Of a DNA stretch of 64,000 bases, positions 21,342-33,166 are shown in pieces (the first letter of the stretch is position 1; the number at the start of each line of letters is the position of its first letter). Both the position numbers and the translations under genes were made by a program. This DNA comes from Maratus speciosus (Eukaryota > Arthropoda > Arachnida > Araneae > Salticidae). Location: positions 510,431,100 to 510,495,099 of the forward strand of contig OZ010792.1 of NCBI GenBank assembly GCA_963932465.1, in the 5' to 3' direction. A model generated the notes under the pieces. The model searched no databases, was not told where the DNA came from, and saw nothing but the letters and a program-made list of their open reading frames with translations.

Positions 21342-23537
21342 TTTTAAAGCCGATCAAATTAGCGTGCATTTAGAGTCTGCGGTGTCTGGACGGGGGTTGG
21401 CGAGCGTAGCTCGTAGGGGGCCGAGCCCCCTAGTATAGTAAATTTTGTCCACTCGTCCTCTGCGATTTTTACTTTCTTCTATCTTTACAAGAAGAAAGTA
21501 TTGGATTCATGAAAATTTTCGAATTCCGGTTTTCGACGGATTTACACGTTTTAGGGGTCAGAGATTCCAAAAAACATGTTTTTACAAAATGTCTGTCTGT
21601 GACTCTGTGAGTCTGTCTGTCTGTCTGTCTGTCTGTCTGTGTGTATGTGACACAAATTTTGTGGGCGCTCTATCTCAAGAACTAATGCGCGGAATTTAAT
21701 AAAAATTGATATTCAGTTAGTGCCTAATACAAATTGATGCTGATTAGTTTTTGGTGTAAATCGCTCAACAGGTGGCGCTGCAATGCTGCATTTTTCACGA
21801 TTTTCGCAATAGCTCTATCTCAAGAACTAATGCACGGATTTTGATCAAACTTCAGATTTAGTTAGTCCTTGATATGAATTGATGATGATTACGTTTTGGT
21901 GTAAATCGCCCAACAGGTGGCGCTGTTATGATGAATTTTGCAGGATTTACACGATTTCCCCAATAGCTCTATCTTAAGAACTAACGCACGGATTTTCATC
22001 AAACTTCAGATTAAGTTAGTCCTTGATATGACTTGCTACTGATTAGGTGTTGGTGTAAATCGCCCAACAGGTGGCGCTTCTCTGCTGCCTTTTCCACGAT
22101 TGCCTCAATAGCTCTATCAATAGAACTAATGGACGGATTTTAATCAAACTTCAGATTTAGTTAGTCCTTGATATAAATTGATGATGATTACGTTTTGGTG
22201 TAAATCGCCCAACAGGTGGCGCTGTTATGATGAATTTTGCAGGATTTACACGATTTCCCCAATAGCTCTATCTTAAGAACTAACGCACGGATTTTCATCA
22301 AACTTCAGATTAAGTTAGTCCTTGATATGACTTGCTACTGATTAGGTGTTGGTGTAAATCGCCCAACAGGTGGCGCTTCTCTGCTGCCTTTTCCACGATT
22401 GCCTCAATAGCTCTATCAATAGAACTAATGGACCAATTTTCATCTAACTTCAGATTTAGTTGTATGTTGACACAAGTTGTTGTTAATTAGGTTTTGGTGT
22501 TAATCACCCAATAGGTGGCGCTGCTATGCAGAAATTTTCACGATTTTCGCTATTGCTGTATCTCAAAAACTAATGTACGGATTTTCTCCAAACTTCAGAT
22601 TCAGTCGGACGTTGACATAAATTGTTGCTGATTAGGATTTGGTATAAATCACCCAATAGGTGGCGCTGCTAGGCAGCATTTTGCTGAATTTAGACGATTT
22701 CAGCGATAGTCATATCTCAAGAACTAATGCACGGAATTTCATATCGTTAGAATCCTCATGAGATGCATAGATTGCCGATTAATTTTGGCAGTGTGATAGC
22801 GAATTTTGAAGTATTAACATGTATGAGATAGAAGAAAGTTTTGGGATTGGTACATCCGACTACTTTAATTTTTAACACCGTTTAATGTGTTTGTTTGTTT
22901 TTGTGTTCTTTGCGATTTTTTTTTTTTTTTTTTTTTTTGCCATTCGTAAAAATATCTTGGTTGCAAACATTTAACCTAATATAGACATCTTGCTCTCTGC
23001 GGTTTTTGAATTTTTTGAGATTTGTAACGTAATTTTTAACGTTTTGCACTGATTCTTTTACATTTGTGAAACTATTTAGATTACAATCTTTTAACAAACT
23101 GTAGTAAATTTTGTCTTGTTTCTGCTATTTGTGAATTTTTAGCAATTTTTGAACATTAGTAAGATGAATACGGTTTTAATATTTTAGCCATGTATAGTAA
23201 ATTTTGTCCTCTTTTTATAAAATTTATTCGAAATTCGTACAGCGATTTGTTTTAATACGATTATTAGCTTTTTGTGCTTTTCGGCCCTTTTTCGATGTTC
23301 GTGAAAGAAATCCTGTTTTAATCTATATTAGCCCAATATACTAACTTTTGAACTCTGCGATTTTTAAAATAAATTTAGCGATTTCTAGCGGGGTTTTCTT
23401 GTTGTTGTTTGTTTGTTTCGCGATTCGCTGCGATTTTTCCACAATTAAAGAAATTCAGTTTCAATCTTCTAGCCTAATATAGTATTTTTTTTTTCTCTTT
23501 TCAATAACGTTCATACGGAATTCGAGCAGCGATTTTT
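21342..23537. repeat. Tandem duplication, unit 2 (~2.19 kb)
   Basis: Second copy of 19159-21341. It includes the orphan Helitron 3' terminus (to 21433), a minisatellite element and the 120-bp units. Its homopolymers and unit lengths look more regular than in unit 1. A longer (GTCT)n tract and a shorter poly(T) distinguish it. Confidence 0.9.
21471..22855. mobile_element. Minisatellite-bearing element, copy in duplication unit 2
   Basis: Same element as at 19288-20665. The 'ggtggcgct' marker falls near 21771, 21916, 22070, 22215, 22369, 22513 and 22659, so spacing alternates 145 and 154 bp over most of the array: a higher-order unit of 299 bp. A diverged third copy is at 36436-37305. Confidence 0.8.
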
Positions 23538-23620
23538 AAGTTTTTCGCAATTTTTTGTTGCAATTTTTTGTTTTTTATGTGTTTTGTACTATTTTTTGAC
23601 TTGCCCGGGCAACGCTGTGC
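22856..23620. repeat. ~120-bp tandem array resumed (unit 2) with Helitron-like tail
   Basis: Same units as 20666-21341, ending at 23585-23625 with 'gacttgcccgggcaacgctg', which resembles 3' tails of some arthropod Helitrons. This suggests the whole 17.6-23.6 kb array is the body of an older Helitron-type element. The tail match is from memory of such ends and is a weak inference. Confidence 0.5.
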
Positions 23621-23959
23621 TGGTCAATTGGTAATTAATAAGAGGATTTTAAGAAAAATAAATGTTAATCTTGTATTAATATTAAAAGTTTAAAAAATTT
23701 GTTTTAAAATTTGGGATGTTTTTCATGATTGAGTTGAAAGGAAATTTTGAAAAGTTAAAATAATTAATATTCTAAAGTTTTGTTTCTCTGTTTTTTTACA
23801 AATAAAACATCGAATTTAAATAGATAATTATTTATCTCTGCTTTGTTAAATTTTTCTTATTCTATAGAATTCCATGAAATATTCCAAATTATTCCGAACT
23901 AATCATTAGCAACATAGATCAATGTTTATGCAAGAATTATGTTTATTGTATATCTCTCT

Positions 23960-24782
23960 TAGGGCTGCCAGATTGTACGTTTTCCCCGTAAGTTGTACGT
24001 TTTTTTGGCATTTTTTAGGCCTATCGTACAGTGTACGTTTAAATTTGTCCCGTACGACGATTTCTTCCGTTTTTCTACTACTTTTTACTATTGATAGTTT
24101 GAAGATTTTTTTCTTTTTCAGTTTGCTTCAAAATTTCACCATTTGCGAAAAAAAGTTAAACACATGCGTATCAAATGTAAAAACGGCTTGTTTCCAATCA
24201 GATTGACAAAAATCATGGGAGAGTTCTGTATTATTATGTGCGCATTCACAAACATTTGGATAGGATTACATAATCTGAACGTTATAGAAAGACTATAAGT
24301 ATACAATTTTTAATTTATTACTTAATTTATAAAATTATAAAATTTTTAATTTATTATATCTGTATCTTAAGTTTTAATATGTTGTTTGATTTATTATCCC
24401 TCTTTATGATTAAATACCAACATTTATTTTCGTAGGGTGTCCATTTTAAAACTTTCATGATCACCATTCAATTGTGGGATGTTTTGATTTATTTTTGTTC
24501 TTACGATTCAATTAATTTTTCATTCATAATGGGAGATATGATTGCAAATTTAGTTAAACAATGTTAATAGAATAATGTACTACAAATACAGTTGGATAAT
24601 GATAATTAAGTCCATTAATTAATAACCTCTTTTTAATCTAATTTGTTACCGAAAACATTACTGATACATTCAACATGTATTAGTATGGTATGAAAAAAAC
24701 ACAGTAGCGCGATAAAACAAAAACTAACTAGTGTTAATCAAAATCTTCCGGGTTTTTTTCTGATATAAATCTGGAAACCCTA
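23960..24782. mobile_element. Non-autonomous hAT element (823 bp) with 8-bp target duplication
   Basis: The perfect 8-bp duplication ATCTCTCT occupies 23952-23959 and 24783-24790. Ends TAGGGCTGCCAGATT and, inverted, TAGGGTTTCCAGATT form the TIR; TAGGG..CCAGATT ends and 8-bp duplications are typical of hAT. Just inside the left end the motif GTACG(T) occurs several times in 23974-24052, probably transposase-binding subterminal repeats. No transposase frame remains. Confidence 0.9.
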
Positions 24783-25041
24783 ATCTCTCTGCTTAATGTA
24801 TAAAGAGAAAAGGTCATCGAAGGACAAACTCATAGAAGTTCTAATGTTATTGTCTTGAACCGTACAGTTTTCTCCATATTGACAAACAATCTCAGTTATT
24901 TACTGCTTATATAATTATCTCAATGTGATATTAATGAGATAATTATTTTTCACTGAGAATTTCTTATGTTTTTGTTCTATAGGACAATTTGGACCTGTCC
25001 AGTGTTTTTGAAATATCTACGCCTATGATATAATATGTATA

Positions 25042-26061
25042 CAGTATAACTTCAAAAATCCGGCATCATTGGGACCGAGACTATGCCAGATTTTTGAAAA
25101 TTCCGGATTTTTGAAGGAATATCAAAAGAGTGACTCGGAATACCAAAAGTAGTACTATATTCTTATTGGAGTCTTTAGCCATAACTTAATTTATTATTAA
25201 GTGATAATTATGTAAGAAACGAGAAAATTAAATATAAATAAAACTTACCTTAATTGATATTTTCTATGTTACAGAAAAAAATCTAATAAAGAGTGAAATT
25301 ATTTCTTCTTTTGTAATTTCGGAAACATAGATGTCAACTTTGTTTGCTTCAATTTTTTTGGCCGTTCTTTACAAGGTTTTTTTTTTTTTTGTATTTTGTA
25401 TTTTATATAAATGAAGAATGTATGTTTCGGAAATACAGTTTTGTTTCTCTACTGTAGATATTAATTCTCCAGTCAAATTTATGCATTTTTCTAGTGAAAC
25501 CTTTTCTTCTGCCGTTTGTTCATCCTCGTCTTCTGAGCTGCTACTAGCATTATCGGCGGTTCTATTTAGCACAGCGTCAGCGATCTCGCTGTCCGTTAAA
25601 TTGTTTGTTGTTGAAGCATTTTTGCCAATGCCTAGCCAATCATCTATATCTCTTTTTTTACGCTTAATGCATTTTCAGATTTTGCGCGTTCAATCAGCTC
25701 ATAAATTGCGGTCTTTTCATGAGAAATGTGAAAGCCTGAAAATTCTTGCTCATCATTGATGTCGCCGTTGCCGAATATTCGTTTCGGCCATATATTGTGT
25801 CATGCATTCGTCAAAGTTGTCCCCAAAGTTGTTCACTTGCTAAGCAACTGCGCAGCTCCCAGAAAATTTGTCCAGAAAATAATCGCCTCTGGTGAAATGA
25901 AGACAAAAGTCAAATATTCTTTTTTTTTTTTTCATTTTTACTTTCAATCTTTAAGTTTTTAATTCATAAATAATTGCTATTTTTCTTCTCCCATAACTTG
26001 AAAGTTTAAAGAAAAAGAAGGGAAAAGGTGGTTTTGATGCCGGATTTTTGAAGTCATACTG
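25042..26061 (-). mobile_element. pogo/Tigger fossil (1.02 kb) with transposase C-terminal remnant
   Basis: Ends CAGTATAACTTCAAAAATCC and, inverted, CAGTATGACTTCAAAAATCC, flanked by TA at 25040-25041 and 26062-26063; 'ccggcatca' follows on both sides. These are classical pogo/Tigger ends. Coding remnants on the minus strand correspond to the C-terminal third of the transposase; the DNA-binding and catalytic parts are deleted. Confidence 0.85.
25369..25745 (-). pseudogene. Tigger-type transposase C-terminal fragment
   Basis: The minus strand encodes a stretch with 'HEKTAIYELIERAKSENAL', 'DIDDWLGIGKNAS', 'DSEIADAVLNRTADN' and an acidic 'SSSSEDEDEQ' tract, typical of the C-terminal tail of Tigger/jerky-type transposases. 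One base is missing in a run of A (near 25652-25658), shifting the frame between the first and second pieces. The first Asp-rich catalytic domain is absent. The ATG-less pieces are inactive. Confidence 0.65.
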
Positions 26062-26276
26062 TATTATTGTTTGTGTAAATTAATACGTTTATTATCACTT
26101 AGATAAGTGAATTTTAAATAGGGATTTTGAAAAAGACCACTTGGGTTTTTCATTTTATTTATTTATTTATTTTTATTTATTTTATTTTTATTTTTATTTT
26201 TTTTTTAAGTGGGTTTAAAAAAAAAACCCGCTCGGGTTTTTTTCGGGGTGGCCAAATCTACGCTAACCCGATAACA

Positions 26277-26365
26277 GTCGATTGAGAACTCACAACCATA
26301 GTTGACCAAGTAAGTCCATTTTGAAAAAAAAAGGGGATAGTCCATTTAGGAGGTGCATAAAATGG
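26277..26365. mobile_element. Palindromic MITE family E, left arm only
   Basis: 'acaaccatagttgaccaag', 'gtccattttgaaaaaaaaa' and 'gatagtccatttaggaggtg' match the left arm of the copy at 63312-63506 and the inverse of 29650-29746. The centre and right arm are missing here. Confidence 0.65.
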
Positions 26366-26830
26366 GATAGTTGCGCTCCGCACGGTATAATTACTTTTTC
26401 CTGCATTTTCCTCCCCAAAGGTCAAGATGGGTAGATTAGGAGGAGATTAAAGGAAGATAGTCTGAATAGGTTTGACTGCGAAGTTAGTAAAGCATCCATT
26501 TTGATGCAAAACTACATCTTTTTTGTCTCGAATTATACTCTTTATCTAAAATCTTAGAAACTTTTGAAATTTCTCTTAAATTTAAAAATCTATTTTTATC
26601 CACTAAAGATTTCACAATCTTCAAACTGCTTACCTAAAGACTTTGCCAAGAACTCTGATAAAAAATTTGCATATTTAAAAATAAAACATAAAATTCAAGT
26701 GCGCGGCCTTTGTTTTTCTCTCTTGAGTTTAATAACATTAAATGCTGCATTTAACTGATGAATATTTTTTTAGATAATTTTTATCGACAGAAATAACTGC
26801 CTTTTGTAATGCCTGTATTTTATACTTATA

Positions 26831-26999
26831 TTTTGTCCTTTATAGTTCAAAGGACAAAACAACTTTCAAGCTATTAAAAACATGACATATTATTTTTTTC
26901 ATTCAAAAACTTCCTTATAATAGAAAGGAAAAAAAAATTATACAAATATAAGGAATTTCTTGAATGAAAAAATTATGAGTCATTTTTTAATAACTTGAG
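26831..26999. repeat. Two adjacent hairpins (11-bp and ~55-bp stems)
   Basis: TTTTGTCCTTT (26831-26841) pairs with AAAGGACAAAA (26848-26858). Next to it, 26867-26925 ('caagctattaaaaacatgac', 'ttttttcattcaaaaac') is inverted at 26946-26997 with a few mismatches. Probably a small fold-back MITE; no gene. Confidence 0.55.
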
Positions 27000-27605
27000 T
27001 AATATATGGAAAACATAGGAAAAATTGATTATTGAAAATGTTATTCTTGAATTGAAACTATTAAAGGTATAATTAAAAGATGAATAAAATATTCAAGCTA
27101 CTTTTTTTTTCTTGAGTCCAAAGTATGGAGTAACTAGCTCAGTGTTGCCTGGATGTAAGCCAAAGAAATTTTTAGTACTTCTCGAGTTATTATAGTTCAT
27201 GTATAATAAAGTAGGTTTGTTTAAATTATCTTTACAAGAGCTACATTATTATTAACAACGTCACGACAGTTGTTGCGTATAGTACGGGACATTTAGAATG
27301 CGTACAATCTTTAAATTTTCTTTCAATAATTTTGAATATTGAAATCCGCAGAATTTATGCATTTAAGATAAGCGAAGATTTATTTCCATTTCAAGTTATT
27401 GATGATAAAAGATTAAAAATTGTTCTTTTATAAGGCTTTAAAACGTGGAATAAAAATAAGACTTCGGCTTAGTGACATATTCTATATTTTTGATTAAATA
27501 AGAAGTGAATTGCAATCCTGATTTCTTATACAAAAATTGTCTGTCGTGATACAAAAAAAGTACATAAGCACGCAGTTTATACGATTGACTATATAATAAA
27601 ATCAT

Positions 27606-27636
<31 letters not shown>

Positions 27637-27879
27637 GTGAAAACAAAGTTCATTATTGTTTAATCGAATCAGCTGGTAATAAATAATCGTAAGATAATCG
27701 TAATCTGGGAGGATTCTGGCATAAAATAATAAAAAAAAAAACTTTAAATTATTCAAAACATGATAAGAAAACATGTAAAATATTATAGATAAAAAAAAAA
27801 GGAAAACAATCCCTAGAACAAGAATAACAATTTCTTTAAGAACACTCTCTTGAATTTTGAACCAAATTCTCTCTCTCTG

Positions 27880-27910
<31 letters not shown>

Positions 27911-28356
27911 GGGGGGGGGGGGGGGGGGTTACTGATGGGTGAAAAAAAAAAGCCAAGCTATTGTTGCATTAACACTTCGCACACCTAGTAGCAGAGATTT
28001 TTAAAAAATGGCAAGTTACTCTCCACAAAGAAGAGCAAAAGGTTAAATAAAACTAAAATTTTGTATTGCACTATACTGTTTATTGAAAATATTAGTATAA
28101 TGAAAATTTCATAAAAAGGGGTTTTAAGATTTGTTTGTTTAAACGATTAAAGAAAAAATGTGAAACTTATATATTTTTTAAGCAATAAAAGTATTTTAAA
28201 TTATCATTTGGCAATAATTAGTCGTTAGCCCAGTTTAATAAAGAAATATTTATTAAAAATATTGACTTTGATAAAGTAATTAATGTTTTATCTAAATTCG
28301 CCGAGTAATGACGGAAAAAATAATAGCTAAAGAATAAGCATTATGAATGCGGAGTA

Positions 28357-28387
<31 letters not shown>

Positions 28388-29220
28388 AAAGGAAAATAAT
28401 CTTGCTATTTAAATTTCACACATTTATAAAGGTAAATTGGTAACATATTTTTGCAGATTTAGATAGCTTATTTTAAACAAAGGTGTGAAACTTACAATGA
28501 AATAAGAAAATGTGTTCCCTTTTTTTTTTACAGGGTTTAAGACTACAAAAGCTGAAAAAAAGATTTTTTTTTGTATTAATACCAGCTATTAATTATTCTC
28601 TATTTGCCGGGGGGATGGGAGAGAATTAACATCAACGATTCTAATGAATAACAAATACAGTATAATAATCTAAAAATTTTGAAATTATTTTTATATTTTA
28701 TTTATTAATTTATTTTTTTATTTGGGAGAAGGGTAAGTCATTTATTTATTTAACATTTAACACAACTTAACATTTGAAAGAAACAAGAAAAGAGAAAAAT
28801 ATTTTAAATGTTTTAAGTTTTGTGGGTAAGGAAAATTTTACGCGGATACTTATTGTCATTACTAAGAAGCCAATGGTCAAAAAAGAAAAAAAAATTCATG
28901 ATTTTAAACTCTGTGCAAGGGAGTGGAGGATTAGATGACATTAAAATTTTTAAAGATACCCCCTCCCACCTTAAAAAATGAAAAGTATTCATATATATAA
29001 TAAATAAATAAAAAGTGGCTTTTATTTTAAATAGAAAACAAATACTGCTGATGGGAATTAAAATCTCAGTTATATACTGCGTTGATTAACTTTGATGTTG
29101 AAAAATATTTATGTATAACTGAAAAACAATGATAGATGTTAAAACTTCATAATCTTATTCATAAATATGTATCGTAAGAAATTCTTAAATTTAAAAATTG
29201 TTATTTTAGGGGTTAAAAAT
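27000..29220. other. AT-rich DNA rich in homopolymers, no gene seen
   Basis: Contains poly(T) at 27608-27636, a joined (T)n(G)n tract at about 27881-27928, (TTA)n at about 28362-28386 and many short A/T runs. Small frames on either strand are poly-Lys or poly-Phe artefacts. No element ends were recognised. Confidence 0.4.
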
Positions 29221-29529
29221 CATTGATATTATACATTTTGAAACCTTCACGAAGGCTTAAAATTGAAAAAAAAAAATGTAACTGCATTTTAAGAACGCAC
29301 AAGCTACGTAAATATTCCACTTATTATTGTTTTATTCGCGTCTTTCCTCTCGCGTGCAGTCATTCTGTATTTATGCTTCCACTTAGGCAACAAAATGGAT
29401 TCCTGTATGCATCAATAGCAGGCCAGTGCAAAGAAGAAAATATTTCCTTCTCATCTGAGCCCCGACAGACCGTTTGGAGGTGGGGAGAATTCTATTGTGT
29501 AGTTGACCCGTGCCACATATTGCGAAGCC

Positions 29530-29746
29530 GCATAAAATCTGCTTTATCCACTCCCATAATAAACCACGTCTGTAAACAGAGGACATATATGAGAAAGTGT
29601 GTGACAACAGACTTGTTGTGTGTGACAACATACTTGGTTCACTGTGGGAATGGATAAAACAGATTCCATGCACCCTTCTAAGTGGACTATCCCATTTTTT
29701 TTTTCAAATGCACTTGGTCTACTATGGTTGTGTATCCCTCAGATAA
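29530..29746. mobile_element. Palindromic MITE family E, centre and right arm
   Basis: 'ctgctttatccactcccat', 'cttggttcactgtgggaatg' and 'aagtggactatcccatttt' followed by 'acttggtctactatggttgt' match, in direct or inverted order, the copies at 26277-26365 and 63312-63506. The consensus would be a fold-back of about 270 bp. The 144-codon frame ending in it (29223-29657) is a chance frame. Confidence 0.7.
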
Positions 29747-30084
29747 AGTTTACAAAATTTGCTTCTGGGCAGTTTACATATTAAAACGAATATCAACAAA
29801 TATAAATTTAAATGTTCTAATAATAATACCCAAATTTGACAATAATAATAATGATAATAATTATTATTATTGTTGTTAACGTTTGAATTAGATTAAAAGG
29901 AAATTTACATGGCGTTCCTCCGACTTAAAAGATTTGTAGATTAGTACAAATACAAAATAGCTTCAAACGGTAGTTTGTGTGTTTCTGCCAGATAGTCTCT
30001 GCTAATTTCAAACTGAAATACTGAAATTACTATTATTACAAATTCTTTTTATTATTATTATTGTTATTTGTTTTATTAAATATC

Positions 30085-30215
30085 TATGCGGCCCGCGGGT
30101 CTGCAAAATGGTGGGAAATTTTTCAACGGGCCGACGTATTAAAGACAATTTTTTTAACGGACCGGGCCGGGCCGATGACAAAAATACACGGGCCGGGCAG
30201 GGTCGATAAAAGAAT
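30085..30215. repeat. GGGCCGGGCCG-rich island
   Basis: In AT-rich surroundings the motifs 'cggcccgcgggtc', 'aacgggccgacg', 'accgggccgggccgatg' and 'acgggccgggcaggg' recur within 130 bp. This could be the subterminal part of an hAT-like element or a degraded satellite; no ends were found. Confidence 0.4.
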
Positions 30216-30300
30216 TTGCCCAATATAAAAATTTAAAAGGATTAAACTAAGCAAATAAAATATGAACTGTTTTCAATGGACGTGACTCAGGCGAGGATAA

Positions 30301-30525
30301 TTATAAATATCCTCCACGAGTCGATGCTAATGCTACATTGACAACATCAGCACAGAAATATAACATGTCCAGAGTATAGAGATTGGCATTGGCATTTGAA
30401 TCATGTCTGAACCAGGAATTAATTATTTCAGCAAGATCAGGCTTACATTTTCTCTCTACATACTGGGCATATATGGCGGGCAGATGGGGCATTCTCACAA
30501 TCTTTTGATTTTCGGGAATAAAAAT
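30301..30525 (-). CDS. Possible terminal coding exon of an unrecognised gene
   Basis: On the minus strand a 74-codon frame plus stop begins right after a pyrimidine-rich 'TTTAATTTCACCAG' acceptor and runs to TAA at 30301. The protein has a non-repetitive, globular-looking composition ('YVERKCKPDLAEIINSWF', 'LYTLDMLYFCADVVNVALA'), unlike the low-complexity chance frames nearby. I do not recognise the family. No upstream exon was identified, and it could be a fragment of a transposon-encoded protein. The start is a splice junction, not an ATG. Confidence 0.35.
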   Translation of the reverse strand: MFIPENQKIVRMPHLPAIYAQYVERKCKPDLAEIINSWFRHDSNANANLYTLDMLYFCADVVNVALASTRGGYL

Positions 30526-30839
30526 CTGGTGAAATTAAACTTGCTAAAAGAACTTTTCAATCAGATAGACGAATGCCTTGATGATTCAAAATAAAGAAAA
30601 AATGGCCAGCAGCGAAAATTTTTTTATTTAACTGAAGTTTAAGTTAAACTTGCGAGTTTAATTTTCCTTACCATTTTACCGCTATAAATTTCTATTTTCT
30701 TCTAAATTTTTACTTATAATGAATTTGCATGGTACTCACAGGACATTCAAATAAGAAATAATAACAACGTAGTATTTTTGGTACAAAATTTTGGTATAAC
30801 ATTTTCTTAAAGGGGTGTTAAAGAAGGAACGTTAAGGTA

Positions 30840-31412
30840 AACAAGTTGGAAATTGCTCGTCAAACGTGGCAAATGAGGTGCGTTCGTACTATAACTAGTT
30901 TTATAATTATTTTTTGCACCCCATATTGTACTGAATGTATATATTTTTTAACTTCATAAGTGCATAGTCTATAAAATCATTAAAATGCACTTGCAATAAT
31001 TTTTTTTCCATTACCTGTAATGTAACGGAAAACTTTTGACTGTCCCTGTAATTAAACTATACATCCGATTTTCATAAAATTTGAAATGGCTCGACAAAAT
31101 TTTGCAACAATTATATATTTAAAATTCCATACCATTCGGAAGGCTGTAACATCATTAAAATGCACTTGCAATAATTTTTCCCATTGGCCGTAATGTAAAG
31201 AAAAAATTTTGACTGTCCCTGTAATTAAACTATGCATCCGATTTTCATAAAATTTGAAATGGCTCGACAAAATTTTGGAACAATCATATATTTAAAATTT
31301 CAGACCATTCGGTTATGTAGTTTTTGCTCTGTTATATGCGGACAGACAGACGGACGGACGGACTTAATGACGTCTATAGGTGCTACGTATTTATATAATT
31401 ACGAACGCACCT
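30840..31412 (-). mobile_element. GGTGCGTTCG-ended element bearing ~170-bp repeats, copy 1
   Basis: It has 'aggtgcgttcgtacta' near 30878 and, inverted, 'tacgaacgcacct' at 31400-31412. Inside are two units of the family with 'gactgtccctgtaattaaac' and 'cattaaaatgcacttgcaat'. The same element in the opposite orientation is at 43531-44264, and homology there continues through 'acaagttggaaattgctcg' beyond the short inverted motif. Superfamily unknown. Confidence 0.7.
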
Positions 31413-31439
31413 AGAAAAGGGAACGATATAGAAAAAAAG

Positions 31440-31872
31440 GGACGAAATGGGGAAAAAGGGGCAGTAAGGATGGAATGGTAAGGAAAATTACCACCTATTT
31501 TAGGCAAATCATGTTAAGACTAAGTTTTAGCCACAATGTTCATTGATTTTTAGAAACAGTTGTTTACATTGGATTAAATTTAAAAAAATTAATTTATCTC
31601 GAAAAGTGCAGGAATAAACCTTGGGGACGGTGAGACGACCAATAAAGCCACGATGCTTGAAATTGATATTTAAATGCTTATTTAAATTCTGCAGTAAATT
31701 TCCTGTCAAAGAATTTTAGACATTCTTTCTCTAGCATGGCAAAAGAGTTGAAAAAAATTCAGTAGCTGCATCTGAAGTGATTTTCTGTATAATTTTAGAA
31801 GAGGGACGGTGAGGAATCTAAAACGCAGGGACAGAGTTTAAAAAATAATAACCCTAAAAATGTGTGCAGGAT

Positions 31873-31906
<34 letters not shown>

Positions 31907-33050
31907 ACATATTTATATAAAACAATAGTTCCAGTTTCGGAAAAAAATTACTTCGAATTATTTTTATTGAAACAATTTTATACAGACAACTCCAAACTTA
32001 AAAATCAGCATCAGGGACACGGGACGGTACAGGAGTTTTCCTGGTATTTGGACCGCCAACATCGTCACAAACTTATTTATCTTATTAATACTGTTATGCA
32101 ATCATGCAATGGAATGTTCCGCAGAATATGAAATAAAAAAAAAACACAAGAATATGTACTAAAATAAAAATTATTATTCAGCGACGTAAAAGTCAAAATG
32201 TGAGAATGCCCCAGATACTGATGCTATTCTGCATTCTATGGCTTGCGAACATATAGTAATCTAAAATATATAGTAATCTATGACGTTCAATTTTCCCATA
32301 AATATATATGCAGTATTCTAGAAAAAAAAATCTTAAATTTATGTTAAGAAAAATCTATATTTTCTGTGGAAATTGAGTCGAGTCTGGTTTCATTTATTTT
32401 TGCACCTGCTGAAAAACGGTCGCCCGATTAAAAATTCACGAAAATTGCAGGAAATTTAATTTCAACTTACTATCTAAATCACGTGCTAATACTATGAAGA
32501 CACTCTTCCTTTTTTTCCACACGTTGCATTTCTGAATGTTAAATTGCTTCACATACTTATTTTTTCACAGGTATTTTACTGTTTCATGATTTATTAAAAG
32601 ACATTTTTTAATAAATCCATGAACAACAGAAAAAAAACTTCAAAATTTCAATAAAAATAAGTTTTACATCTCTTTTTTTCCCCAATCAGTATACCATCAT
32701 GAAAACGATTTATGTAGAAAAGGAAATTGTGCTAAGCCTTGTCTTATAGTTTCTTGTCTTATAGTTTCTGGATGATAGTTAAAAGGTACAAATTTTGAAT
32801 CCATTATAAGTAAAAAAGGATTGTGGCTCTCCGAAAACAAGCAACCAATTTAGAAAAATACAAAACAAGACAGGGCACAAAAACTCCTTAGTCGGTCTCT
32901 GCCTCCAAATCTGATCATGTTTCCGGGGTTTTCCTAAATTATTTTCCTGCATTAGAGATATTTTTAAAAACGCAACACAAAATATTTACTTGACCAAAAC
33001 TTTCAAAATTTATCGGTTTTTAAAAGCAGACAAAATTTTTTTTTCTTAAA
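31440..33050. other. AT-rich DNA, no gene or element ends recognised
   Basis: Contains a poly(T) at about 31874-31903 and a purine-rich GGGACG-like stretch near 31420-31480. Short frames are not convincing. Confidence 0.4.
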
Positions 33051-33166
33051 GAGATACAGTGAAACCTCTCTAACGAGACTACCCTCTGAATAGAGGTGAT
33101 GGGAAAAGCATGAAATACATAGTACGAAAACAAATTATTATTGAATTAGTTTATTATATTTCATTT

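Noticed and set aside
29223..29657. 144-codon plus-strand frame
   Set aside because: Its second half is the centre of the palindromic MITE family E, and the first half has no coding character.
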